NCBI GenBank assembly: GCA_041658345.1 | Contig: JBBAAK010000009.1 | Location: 1-36,565 of the forward strand | Length of the DNA: 36,565 bases | Source of the DNA: JBAZYV01 sp041658345 | GTDB lineage: Bacteria; Patescibacteriota; Gracilibacteria; UBA1369; 2-02-FULL-48-14 | Reading direction: 5' to 3' | Shown: piece by piece, positions 14,182 through 22,027 of the stretch | How positions within the stretch are numbered: the first letter of the stretch is position 1 | Layout: every line of letters begins with the position of its first letter | The notes under the pieces: generated by a model | Told to the model about the DNA's origin: nothing | Seen by the model: the letters and a program-made list of their open reading frames with translations, nothing else | Database searches by the model: none | Program-made: the position numbers and the translations under genes

Positions 14182-14622
14182 TTACGCCAAGCTTACTAGA
14201 ATACTTCCTCCAATAACCATAACTGTGCCGGTTAGCAATTTAACTACTTCCATATCTTTCCATTCTGAGAAAATTATCAATCCAAAAATTACAACAAACA
14301 ATGTATTCATGTTGTATAGAGGTGCAAGCTGGCTTACAGGTGAATTATACTTACTAAGTGCAAGTGCAAAAAGACCTGTGCCAATGCCCCAAACAAGTCC
14401 TGAACTAAAACTGGACAGTGTGCCTTTTATAGGGAAATTCCAGTTGTGGCTTAAACTTGCGGTGATTATTCCAAGCAAAAGGATTGCGAGCCCTATCATT
14501 ATCAAATAAGGGCCTGTGCCCATTCCTGCTTTTGTGCTCACTTTGCCAAAAATACCTGATGCTGCATAAAATATAGCCGGGATGAATCCACCAATGATTA
14601 AGCCTATGGTTGAATTTGACAT
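14182..14622 (-). CDS. small EamA/DMT-type membrane transporter
   Basis: 146 aa from ATG 14622; a longer start at 14652 would overlap the upstream gene. About five hydrophobic helices make one EamA repeat (STIGLIIGGFIPAIFYAAS, LAPLYNMNTLFVVIFGLIIF, then the final TGTVMVIGGSILVSLA). Half-size drug/metabolite transporters work as dimers; the substrate is unknown. It lies 11 nt after the methyltransferase stop, in the same direction. Confidence 0.75.
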   Translation of the reverse strand: MSNSTIGLIIGGFIPAIFYAASGIFGKVSTKAGMGTGPYLIMIGLAILLLGIITASLSHNWNFPIKGTLSSFSSGLVWGIGTGLFALALSKYNSPVSQLAPLYNMNTLFVVIFGLIIFSEWKDMEVVKLLTGTVMVIGGSILVSLA

Positions 14623-14633
14623 AATTAAATGAT

Positions 14634-15800
14634 TTATATAATTACTTTCCAAATCTCTCTACTAACAAATTGGTCTTTGCGCTCGTAAAATAGGCTTGGG
14701 CGGTCGTGCTCGGAAAGGGGAATCACCTTCGTATATTTGTTCAAAATTGTGTGTAAATTTGGCAAAAATATGCGTTCGTTGCCGTCCCTGTGGTAAGGCG
14801 CGGTAAAAATCATTGTAACAGGTTCGCTGACTATCTTTTTTAGATTGCTAAAAAAGGCTTCGTACAATGTTTCCAAATCGTCTTGAATCTGTTTTAAGGT
14901 TTCCGGGGCTGGTACTTTAGACAAATTTGGCCCAAGAGCCGTTTCTGAAACAATCGCAAAATCCACTTTTGGCAGATCGTTTTTTGTGATTTTGTTTGCA
15001 TCTTTTTGAAAAACCCTAAAAGAGGGAAGAGCCCTTTCTATTTGTCCCTGCAACCATTTTAAGTTGATTTCGGTGTCTTCCACGCATCTTTCGCTCAAAT
15101 CTGAACCGCTTGCGGTGTAACCAATAAGTAGCGCTTCTTCCAAAACCGTTCCGCTTCCACAAAATGGGTCATAAATCTCAGCTCCTTCTTTTTGTTCTGC
15201 TAAATTGATTAAAATTTGGGCGAGTTTTGGTGGTAACATGCCGTTTTTTGAGTCTTTTGCAGGGCGATTGTAATCGCGGTGTGAGTACCATTCAAAATCT
15301 TGAATTGCGAGAGTTTTTGTTAAATACCACTTTTTTGCGCCTTGGAAAAGGTGTAGTTCAATAGCTCCCTCCGAGATTAAATCTTCATGCCAAGCTTGCA
15401 CAGAAGATAGATTTTGGAAGTCTTTATTTACAAAGCGCACGTTCCCAAGAAATGGCTTCAGGTTTTTTTTAGAATTAATTAAGATTTTTTTCAGGATTTT
15501 TTCAGATTTGGGGTGCATGCTAAGCCCAAAGCGTATTTTCCCGCCTGGTTTAATTTCATTTTTCATGGAAACCACAACCCATTCTTCAAAATTAAGTGGC
15601 ATAGCGGATGGTCCACTCTGTAAAACTTGCGTTATGCGCACAATTCCGCCCATTCTGTCGATCAGCATCACGGGGTCTTCAATCTGGCAATCAAGCACAA
15701 AACCATCTTCAACCTCATCAATAACAACTTCGCCAAGGATTGAGATAATTTCCGTCTTTGCGAGCCCCTTGCCGTGTCCTGTCTGTAAAACGTACTGCAT
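14634..15800 (-). CDS. Trm11/UPF0020-like RNA methyltransferase, motif IV altered
   Basis: 388 aa. The N-terminal half resembles the THUMP-containing region of tRNA G10 methyltransferases (MQYVLQTGHGKGLAKTEI). The C-terminal Rossmann domain has motif I YDPFCGSGTVLEEALL (about 205-220) and acidic SAM-binding positions (GSDLSE). The expected catalytic D/N-PP-Y motif is replaced by VSETALGP. The enzyme may use another acceptor, or be inactive. Most likely a tRNA or rRNA modification protein. Confidence 0.7.
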   Translation of the reverse strand: MQYVLQTGHGKGLAKTEIISILGEVVIDEVEDGFVLDCQIEDPVMLIDRMGGIVRITQVLQSGPSAMPLNFEEWVVVSMKNEIKPGGKIRFGLSMHPKSEKILKKILINSKKNLKPFLGNVRFVNKDFQNLSSVQAWHEDLISEGAIELHLFQGAKKWYLTKTLAIQDFEWYSHRDYNRPAKDSKNGMLPPKLAQILINLAEQKEGAEIYDPFCGSGTVLEEALLIGYTASGSDLSERCVEDTEINLKWLQGQIERALPSFRVFQKDANKITKNDLPKVDFAIVSETALGPNLSKVPAPETLKQIQDDLETLYEAFFSNLKKIVSEPVTMIFTAPYHRDGNERIFLPNLHTILNKYTKVIPLSEHDRPSLFYERKDQFVSREIWKVII

Positions 15801-15917
15801 ATGAAAATTTTAGAGATTGTTTTCGTCCTGATTTCGCTACTTTTGTTCGGATTATTTATTAAGGCTGAGTTAGAGTACCATAATCGGCCAGGTTTGGAAG
15901 TGATTTTGGAGGGCTGA
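15801..15917 (+). CDS. possible 38-aa membrane peptide
   Basis: ATG 15801 shares CATATG with the divergent methyltransferase start. Encodes one hydrophobic helix (ILEIVFVLISLLLFGLFI) and a charged tail. No room for two leadered promoters in the shared start; no independent support. Confidence 0.25.
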   Translation: MKILEIVFVLISLLLFGLFIKAELEYHNRPGLEVILEG

Positions 15918-15941
15918 AGTCTATGCCAAACAATCTGATTA

Positions 15942-15950
15942 TGTTATAAT
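15942..15950 (+). promoter_or_regulatory. extended -10 promoter, leaderless geometry
   Basis: TGTTATAAT with exactly 6 nt to ATG 15957. Flanked by ATCTGA (15934-15939) and TCAGAT, an inverted repeat around the -10 that could be an operator. Confidence 0.6.
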
Positions 15951-15956
15951 TCAGAT

Positions 15957-17423
15957 ATGAACAAAGAGCCAGAGCCTATCGGCGTTGAAGGTATTGATGC
16001 AAAGTTCCATCCTGAAATGGTTGAATTGTTGGGTGAAAATTTAATTCGTAGTGTCGCAGATGCCTTTAACGATCCTTTGAACGATGAGTTGCAAGCTGTT
16101 GTTTTTGGTTCGGAGTTGAGTCATGAAGAACAGATTATTTACTTGGAGTCTTCACCAGATTTACATGGGTTACGTCTAAGACTTCTAAGCCTCGAGAATG
16201 ATATTGCAAAAGTTTTACTTCCTGAATTTGATAAAAAATTAGGGGCTACTGTGGCTAGCGTTGGGAACGGGGATCAAGTGGACAGTTTTAAGCAACTCGC
16301 TCTTTTATTTGATTTTGTGAACTCGTTTAGGCAATTTCTTGTTCCAGGAACAAATATGAAAAATATGCGTGTCATGGAGCTGGTATCTGGTCTCATCCAA
16401 CGTATGTTTTTCGAGTCGACTTCTTATTTTGTGAAGGAACAATGTGATATGAAAAAAGTGAATCAAATAAGAGCCTTTTTTATAGGTCTTCTTGACTTTC
16501 TTTCAGAGCAAAATGGATGTAATTATTCTCAGTTGAATTTGCAATCGGCTGTAAATTCAACTCGTTATGCAGTCGACAATAATTTTCAAGAATTTTTGGC
16601 GTTTATAAAATCTTTGCCCGATGTTGACGAGGAAGTTATGTTAGAAGATATAGTCGCAGTGGATGATCTTATTTCTACTCGTAGACAATCATTTACTGCT
16701 CCCGTTAAAATTGGCAAATTTGTTTTTGTGCCACCTGTTTCGGAGGCTCCTTTGGACATGGCTTTTACCATTGTTAGTGGTGCGATTATGATTGATGAAT
16801 CACAAACATATATGCCTCCGATTCGTACGTCTGGGTATTCTGTCGAACAGCAATATACACCTGGTGCAATCGAGCTATATGTGGATAGATCTTTACATGA
16901 ACTTTGTTTGCCCCTTACACATTTTCCTTTGCAGATGTTTTTTGAGACATATCCTCTTACTAGAAGAAAGAGAATGAAGGTTTACTCAAAACTTAAATCT
17001 GCTTTTTATCATAATTTGGTTGAATATTTAAGAGGTCTTCCGGAAGATCCAAAACTAGCTTTGCAAGCTGATGTCACCGTTGAAACTATTGACGGAGTGC
17101 ATAAAGATATTGTTGTTGTTTCAGGGTTGGAGCTAGAGCCAATATTAGAGGAAGCTTCGGTTGTAGTTAAAAAACCTCGCAAGTTTACGCGTGGAGAGTG
17201 TACCGGCTTTAAAAGTGGTGAAGTGCAGGCTATTTTGATGCGTATTTTAGGGGAGCCAGTTCGTGTGAATGGTAGCCATTACTTTTTTAAAGGCGAAAAC
17301 GGGCTTAATCCGCCAATCTCTCTCCATTGTGGCTCTGTACCAGTTGATCCTGGAGCTTTGTTTTCTAATATTTGTGTTTGGGGCATTGTTGATGAGTGGC
17401 GTAAAGAGACGGGGCGAGGTTGA
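15957..17423 (+). CDS. unknown protein with HicA/YcfA-like C-terminal domain
   Basis: 488 aa, no signal peptide or clear membrane helix. Residues 1-230 are helical and acidic, and 230-400 are mixed with many strands. The last 80 residues (FKSGEVQAILMRILGEPVRV, NGSHYFFKGENG, ISLHCGSVPVDPGALFSNI) follow the HicA toxin/dsRBD-like pattern: a helix, then GSH with the catalytic-type His, then a strand with H-x(6)-GxL. HicA usually is a lone RNA-binding toxin of about 60-80 aa; a fusion to a 400-residue protein suggests RNA binding rather than toxicity. No HicB-like neighbour. Confidence 0.6.
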   Translation: MNKEPEPIGVEGIDAKFHPEMVELLGENLIRSVADAFNDPLNDELQAVVFGSELSHEEQIIYLESSPDLHGLRLRLLSLENDIAKVLLPEFDKKLGATVASVGNGDQVDSFKQLALLFDFVNSFRQFLVPGTNMKNMRVMELVSGLIQRMFFESTSYFVKEQCDMKKVNQIRAFFIGLLDFLSEQNGCNYSQLNLQSAVNSTRYAVDNNFQEFLAFIKSLPDVDEEVMLEDIVAVDDLISTRRQSFTAPVKIGKFVFVPPVSEAPLDMAFTIVSGAIMIDESQTYMPPIRTSGYSVEQQYTPGAIELYVDRSLHELCLPLTHFPLQMFFETYPLTRRKRMKVYSKLKSAFYHNLVEYLRGLPEDPKLALQADVTVETIDGVHKDIVVVSGLELEPILEEASVVVKKPRKFTRGECTGFKSGEVQAILMRILGEPVRVNGSHYFFKGENGLNPPISLHCGSVPVDPGALFSNICVWGIVDEWRKETGRG

Positions 17424-17511
17424 CCTCTTTGAGAAAATTTCGTGCTTGCAGTGCAATGGGTTCTCGCTTAGAGTAGAGCCAATTTCCCATTAATCTTTTA
17501 ACTTTATAAAT

Positions 17512-17979
17512 ATGGCCTTCTCTCTTAATCGCGCACAGGTAATTGGTAACGTAACTCGTGACCCCGAGGTTCGCCAAACAGGTGGTGGGCAAATGGTTGC
17601 GTCTTTTAGTGTGGCCACAAACAGTTCATGGATGGATAAGGCTGGTCAACGTCAGGAAAAAGCGGAATTCCACAACATTGTGCTTTGGGGCAAACTTGCA
17701 GAAATCGCGCAACAATATGTTAAAAAAGGTCGCAAGATTTTTGTGGAAGGTCGCATGCAAACTCATGATTGGGAAGGTGAGGATGGAGTAAAACGTATGC
17801 GAATGGAAATTATTGGTGAAAACATTATTTTGCTAGATAGATCCGGCACGCCAACAGGTGAAGGTGAGGCTTATGAGCCTGCATCAAGTGCTAAATCTGA
17901 TGAATCGGCTGGTGGCGATGTTGCTCAAAAAACGGCCACGGCTGAGCCGGAAGTTACGCTTGATGATTTGCCATTTTAA
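17512..17979 (+). CDS. ssb: single-stranded DNA-binding protein
   Basis: 155 aa. OB-fold at about 1-108 (NRAQVIGNVTRDPEVRQT, FHNIVLWGKLAEIAQQYVKK, GRKIFVEGRMQTHDW), a disordered linker, and the conserved acidic tip DDLPF that recruits repair and replication partners. It binds ssDNA as a tetramer during replication, repair and recombination. Not linked to rpsF/rpsR as in many bacteria. An inverted repeat AATGGG/CCCATT lies in its leader. Followed by a strong terminator. Confidence 0.96.
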   Translation: MAFSLNRAQVIGNVTRDPEVRQTGGGQMVASFSVATNSSWMDKAGQRQEKAEFHNIVLWGKLAEIAQQYVKKGRKIFVEGRMQTHDWEGEDGVKRMRMEIIGENIILLDRSGTPTGEGEAYEPASSAKSDESAGGDVAQKTATAEPEVTLDDLPF

Positions 17980-17985
17980 GATACC

Positions 17986-18051
17986 AAAAAAGCGATTCAG
18001 GGACACGTGCGAGTCATATAGACTAATGCAGAGGTGTGAGATCGCTTTTTT
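17986..18051. terminator. bidirectional-type terminator after ssb
   Basis: Perfect 11-bp repeat AAAAAAGCGAT (17986-17996) and ATCGCTTTTTT (18041-18051) around a 44-nt loop that itself contains AGTC/GACT. A U-run ends the transcript and the A-run would serve the other strand. Confidence 0.65.
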
Positions 18052-18065
18052 GCATAATCCCTTGT

Positions 18066-18122
18066 AAGTAGTCTCCTACGAGAGGAGCCTATTTGTAAGG
18101 AATTGCGCCTGCTCTACTACTT
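18066..18122 (+). other. structured intergenic element with U-rich tail
   Basis: AAGTAGT (18066-18072) pairs with ACTACTT (18116-18122). Inside is a hairpin CCTCT-class arm CTCCT/AGGAG (18073-18087), and TTGTTTTTG follows. Either a second, complex terminator or a small RNA. The next 110 nt up to gmk contain a GCGC-TTT-GCGC hairpin and no gene. Confidence 0.4.
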
Positions 18123-18240
18123 TTGTTTTTGTTTTTAGCCTTCGCGCTTTGCGCTTCGGCTTTGGCGTGGAAAGTAGAGAGGGAAAGGGCTTTTTGCAAT
18201 AAGGCTCTTTCTCTCTTTGCTTTTTTTGTGTAGAGTTCCC

Positions 18241-18870
18241 GTGTTTTCAAAAAACAAATCTTTTAATTGTATCACTTTGGAAGACTTAAGACAAGCTAGT
18301 GGCAAACTTATTTTGATTCTCGGGCCGTCAGGTTCGGGCAAGGGTACTGTTTTGGATGAGCTTCGCTCAAAACATCCGGACTATGTTTTTCCGGTTTCCT
18401 GCACCACTCGTTCGGCGCGTCCGGGTGAAAAAGATGGGGAGGTCTATCATTTTGTTACTAAGGATGAATTTGAGGCACGCATAAAAAATGATGATTTTTT
18501 GGAATGGGCGATTGTGCACGGCGAAAATTATTATGGCACTCTAAAAAGTGAGATTTTGGAACCGCTTAAAGAGGGCAAGGTTATTATTCGTGAGGTTGAT
18601 GTACAGGGGCTAAGGTCTATTATCGATCTTATCCCTAAAGAGAATTTGAGGTCGATTTTTTTGACCGTGGATGGCTGGGAAACTCTGCAAAGAAGAATTT
18701 TAAAACGCAGTCAATTGCCACAGGAAGAATTGGATAGAAGGCGCGAAAGCTTTTTGAAAGAAATGGCTTGGGCTGACGAATGCGATACTGTTATTGTTAG
18801 CGCGGAAGGAGAAATTGATAAGTTGATTTTAGATGTAGAGCACGCTATTAATGAGTTCATTGGGGTGTAG
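18241..18870 (+). CDS. gmk: guanylate kinase
   Basis: 209 aa from GTG 18241 (TTG 18217 is an alternative). Makes GDP from GMP and ATP. P-loop LGPSGSGKGT follows the first strand, then the GMP-binding block SCTTRSARPGEKDGEVYHF and the lid region RRRESFLKE. The C-terminal stop TAG (18868-18870) lies inside tRNA-Gln: the last 10 nt of the gene are the first 10 nt of the tRNA. The two must be processed from one transcript or started separately. Confidence 0.94.
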   Translation: MFSKNKSFNCITLEDLRQASGKLILILGPSGSGKGTVLDELRSKHPDYVFPVSCTTRSARPGEKDGEVYHFVTKDEFEARIKNDDFLEWAIVHGENYYGTLKSEILEPLKEGKVIIREVDVQGLRSIIDLIPKENLRSIFLTVDGWETLQRRILKRSQLPQEELDRRRESFLKEMAWADECDTVIVSAEGEIDKLILDVEHAINEFIGV

Positions 18871-18934
18871 CCAAGTGGTAAGGCAACGGACTCTGAATCC
18901 GTCATCGATGGTTCGAATCCATCCATCCCAGCCA
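18861..18934 (+). tRNA. tRNA-Gln (CTG)
   Basis: 74 nt with CCA. Acceptor TGGGGTG/CATCCCA, anticodon stem ACGGA/TCCGT, loop CTCTGAA with anticodon CTG at 18893-18895, T-arm GATGG-TTCGAAT-CCATC. Overlaps the 3' end of gmk and ends 1 nt before the convergent DedA stop. Confidence 0.96.
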
Positions 18935-18935
18935 A

Positions 18936-19553
18936 TTATTGTCTTTTGCTTCTGATTACTTCAATAATCGCTGGTAGTATTGATACAAAAATGACTAATA
19001 GCGTGATTGCGGTGAGGTTCTCTTTTACGAATGTGAAGTTTCCAAAAAAGTAGCCTGTGAATAAAAAGATTGCTACCCAAGAGATACCTCCAATAATGTT
19101 GTAGCTTATAAAAGTTTTGTATTCCATTTCGCCAACACCTGCAATAAATGGTGCAAGTGTTCTTACTATTGGTACAAAGCGTGCAAGTACTATTGTTTTT
19201 TTGCCATATTTTTTATAAAAATCTTTGGTTTTTTGCATGTGCTCTTTTTTTATAAATTTTGCAAAAACTTTTTCACCGAATTTTTTACCAATTGTGTAAT
19301 TTATTGTGTCTCCCAAAATCGCCGCAATTGCTATGAGTGCGAATAATAAATATACGTTTAATAATCCGCTGGATGCGAATGTTCCAGCTACAAAAATTAA
19401 TGAGTCGCCAGGTAAAAATGGCGTTACAACCAGTCCGGTTTCTAAAAAAATCGTTGTAAAAAGTATGCCATAAATCAAGTTTCCGTATGAATCGATTATT
19501 AGCGAGAGATATGAATCAATGTGTAAAATAAAATCAATAATTTTTGTAAACAT
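18936..19553 (-). CDS. DedA family membrane protein
   Basis: 205 aa, 5-6 membrane helices. Carries the family signatures ETGLVVTPFLPGDSLIFVAG (about 38-57) and ARFVPIVRTLAPFIAG (about 124-139) with the conserved acidic and arginine residues. DedA proteins flip undecaprenyl phosphate or other lipid carriers across the membrane. It lies 4 nt after a glycosyltransferase gene and close to a second DedA-like gene, so envelope polymer synthesis is the likely setting. Confidence 0.92.
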   Translation of the reverse strand: MFTKIIDFILHIDSYLSLIIDSYGNLIYGILFTTIFLETGLVVTPFLPGDSLIFVAGTFASSGLLNVYLLFALIAIAAILGDTINYTIGKKFGEKVFAKFIKKEHMQKTKDFYKKYGKKTIVLARFVPIVRTLAPFIAGVGEMEYKTFISYNIIGGISWVAIFLFTGYFFGNFTFVKENLTAITLLVIFVSILPAIIEVIRSKRQ

Positions 19554-19557
19554 GGTG

Positions 19558-20511
19558 TTAGTTTAATGATTGTTTGTTTTTGTGCATTCTTATAATTGCG
19601 ATGATATTTACGATTGAATAAATGATCCCGATTGTAAACATTGTTACCCCAAGCACCATGAATGTATCATGCGTTACTTCTCTTAATATAGAGAAAATCA
19701 CAGGTATAATTTCTGCGTCCGGATGTTTTGACAGTGCGCTTCTTAATACATTAAGCACATATCTATAACCGATTTTTGTACTTATTATTATGAATATTGC
19801 GCTAAACATTATTGTTAGTAGGCTTATGCAAAATTTTATAATTCTGTTTTGTAAATTCTTTTTTGTTTCCGGCAAATGGATAATGTTGAAAGTCAGATAC
19901 GTCATATATACTTGCCACCACATTGTGATTCTTTTCCACATTCCCATAAGCGTTCCAAACTTTTCTTCCTTTACCGGCTGATCGTATTTTAGCTCTTTGT
20001 ATTTGTATCCTTTGCCGTAGTGTTCGGCATAACTATTTAAACCCATTTCTATTCTAAACTTGTGTTTGTAGTGATGGGGGAGTGAGTCCCAAATTTCTCT
20101 TTTTAAAGCTCTTTCTCCAGACATCAGTCCGATTGCTTTGAATTTTTTTTCTCTAAAATTTGATCTTACGCCTATAAACATATCTGTTTTCCCACTTAAT
20201 ACTGGCTTTATTATTGTTTCCACCATTTTTGTGTCGAAACCTTTTAGATCGGCATCGCAAAAAAACAAAACATCTCCAGTGCTGTTTTTTACACCTTTCT
20301 CCATGGCCGTGGCTTTCCCTAAGTTTTTTTTGTTTTTTAAATATTTTATGGTGCGGAATTTTTTTACGATTTCTTCAGTATTATCTTTTGATCCATCATC
20401 CACAACAATTATTTCATCGATTATTTTTGTTTTTGTTAAAACCCTAAGCACGGCCTCTATGCGCTTGGCTTCGTTGTAACATGGGATTATTGCGCTTACT
20501 TTAGTTCTCAT
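19558..20511 (-). CDS. GT2 family glycosyltransferase, membrane-anchored
   Basis: 317 aa. N-terminal GT-A fold with VSAIIPCYNEAKRIEAVLRV and VVDDGSKDN, and the metal-binding D86-A-D88. The C-terminal 100 residues hold two to three membrane helices, as in polyprenyl-phosphate glycosyltransferases. It probably loads sugar from a nucleotide donor onto a lipid carrier. Overlaps the upstream DedA-like gene by 11 nt, so the three genes form one operon. Confidence 0.9.
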   Translation of the reverse strand: MRTKVSAIIPCYNEAKRIEAVLRVLTKTKIIDEIIVVDDGSKDNTEEIVKKFRTIKYLKNKKNLGKATAMEKGVKNSTGDVLFFCDADLKGFDTKMVETIIKPVLSGKTDMFIGVRSNFREKKFKAIGLMSGERALKREIWDSLPHHYKHKFRIEMGLNSYAEHYGKGYKYKELKYDQPVKEEKFGTLMGMWKRITMWWQVYMTYLTFNIIHLPETKKNLQNRIIKFCISLLTIMFSAIFIIISTKIGYRYVLNVLRSALSKHPDAEIIPVIFSILREVTHDTFMVLGVTMFTIGIIYSIVNIIAIIRMHKNKQSLN

Positions 20512-21097
20512 TTCTAAGTTCTTTTGGAAGTAAATATTTCGCTATTAAATAATGTATTAAATGGATTGATATAAAGATAATTCCTATCGCCAAAATTACT
20601 AGTGAAGTGTGTTCGTATAGATTAAAAAACATACCTGATCCTCTTCCGGCAAGCCATCCGAGCCCTACGATCACAGGCAACCAAACCGCTATAACTATGG
20701 CGTTCATCCCCATAAATTTTGGTAATGAGGTGCCTTCCGTGCCGGTGTACATTATTGTGAATATGCGAGTCCCGTAGAGAAATTTTGTTGTGAGCAATAA
20801 ACGAAATTTGTTTTTTGATATATTGCTTATAAAAAGTTTCATTCTTTGATATTTGGATAGAAATTTTTTAAAAAATGTGGCTTTTTTAAATGCGTATTTG
20901 CCAAATAAAAACCATGCTATATCGGATAAAAATGTGCTTACGTAAAATGTAATAAAAAGTGTTGGTAAATCCCAAAGACCTTGCCCCACCAAAAATGCGA
21001 GCGGTATCATAACTTCTTCGCCGGCTATAAAAGACAAAACAAAGAAAAGTATTATTGGGTGATTCGCAAATTGTGTGGCGAGTAGGCTTAAATCCAT
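20501..21097 (-). CDS. DedA-like membrane protein
   Basis: 198 aa from ATG 21097 (21109 also possible). A more divergent DedA homologue: FIAGEEVMIPLAFLVGQG replaces the usual ETGL-PG motif, and TKFLYGTRIFTIMYTG matches the second signature. About five membrane helices. First gene of the DedA/GT2/DedA operon; its start region abuts the divergent reductase gene, whose promoter lies within 70 nt. Confidence 0.8.
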   Translation of the reverse strand: MDLSLLATQFANHPIILFFVLSFIAGEEVMIPLAFLVGQGLWDLPTLFITFYVSTFLSDIAWFLFGKYAFKKATFFKKFLSKYQRMKLFISNISKNKFRLLLTTKFLYGTRIFTIMYTGTEGTSLPKFMGMNAIVIAVWLPVIVGLGWLAGRGSGMFFNLYEHTSLVILAIGIIFISIHLIHYLIAKYLLPKELRNEN

Positions 21098-21130
21098 AAT
21101 TGGGCTCAAATATGCACGTTTTTTTTACTT

Positions 21131-21159
21131 TTGACAACCGCTCCGGGCGGGAGTTTAAT
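21131..21159 (+). promoter_or_regulatory. consensus promoter, leaderless geometry
   Basis: TTGACA (21131-21136), 17-nt spacer, TTTAAT (21154-21159), then exactly 6 nt to ATG 21166. Fixes the start of the reductase gene. Confidence 0.75.
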
Positions 21160-21165
21160 CGAAAC

Positions 21166-22020
21166 ATGAGTATTCTTATATTTGGGAAAGGTTATATTGC
21201 TGGCAAGTTTCTGGATCACTTTAAGAAAGAAGGTGCGGAGATAAGTATTTCCGACGTGCGGATTGAGGATTATTCCGTTGTTAAGGCTGAACTTGAGTTA
21301 AAAAAGCCGGACATCGTTTTGAATTGTGCAGGTAAAACGGGTAAACCGAATGTGGATTGGTGTGAAGACAATAAAATGGAGACTTTGTATTCAAATGTGA
21401 TCGCTCCGTTGATTTTGGCGCGTGCCTGTAATGGCCTTGGAATTTATATGGCGCACATTGGTAGTGGTTGTGTTTATACCGGCGATAAGGATGGGGGAGG
21501 GTATACCGAATGTGATGAGCCTACTTTTGATGGAAGTTTTTATTCCCGCACAAAGGCTTGGAGTGAAGCAATGCTCAAAGAATTTCCAATTTTGCAGTTG
21601 CGACTTCGCATGCCACTTGATTCAGTTCCCGGTGAGCGCAATTTTATTACAAAAATTACAGCATATAAAAAAGTTATTTCCGTGCCCAATTCCATAAGTG
21701 TAATTTCTGATTTCATTCTTGCCTCCAAGTCTTTAATCGCTAAGCGTGCAACTGGCGTTTATAATGTTACAAATCCCGGTACAATTACGCATAAAGAAAT
21801 TTTGGATATGTATAAGGAAATTGTAGACCCTAATTTTAATTATGAACTTTTTTCTTTGGATGAGCTTTCTAAAATAACAAAATCCGGTCGTTCAAATTGT
21901 GCACTTTGCACCAACAAACTGGAAAAAGAAGGCATACACTTGCGCCCTGTGCACGAGGCGGTGCGTGCTACATTAATTGAATATAGAGAAAATTTGGAAA
22001 AAGCAAAAAGTGCGTTATAA
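21166..22020 (+). CDS. RmlD-like NAD(P)-dependent sugar reductase/epimerase
   Basis: 284 aa. Short-chain dehydrogenase of the extended type: nucleotide loop ILIFGKGYIAGKFL, then NCAGKTGKPNVDWCE, the IGSGCVYTGDKDGGGY serine region and the catalytic FYSRTK (Y-x-x-x-K). The pattern is close to dTDP-4-dehydrorhamnose reductase and plant NRS/ER, which make deoxysugars. It fits the adjacent glycosyltransferase operon. A longer frame from 21100 is ruled out by the promoter. Confidence 0.85.
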   Translation: MSILIFGKGYIAGKFLDHFKKEGAEISISDVRIEDYSVVKAELELKKPDIVLNCAGKTGKPNVDWCEDNKMETLYSNVIAPLILARACNGLGIYMAHIGSGCVYTGDKDGGGYTECDEPTFDGSFYSRTKAWSEAMLKEFPILQLRLRMPLDSVPGERNFITKITAYKKVISVPNSISVISDFILASKSLIAKRATGVYNVTNPGTITHKEILDMYKEIVDPNFNYELFSLDELSKITKSGRSNCALCTNKLEKEGIHLRPVHEAVRATLIEYRENLEKAKSAL

Positions 22021-22021
22021 T
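21994..22021 (+). promoter_or_regulatory. permease promoter inside the reductase 3' end
   Basis: TTGGAA (21994-21999), 16-nt spacer, TATAAT (22016-22021), 6 nt to ATG 22028. The -10 overlaps the reductase stop codon TAA. Confidence 0.7.
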
Positions 22022-22027
22022 GCATCC

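Noticed and set aside
17250..17258. Exact GGGGAGCCA on the plus strand
   Set aside because: Lies in the coding frame of the 488-aa protein (GEP), with no tail or border around it; one 9-mer match by chance is plausible.
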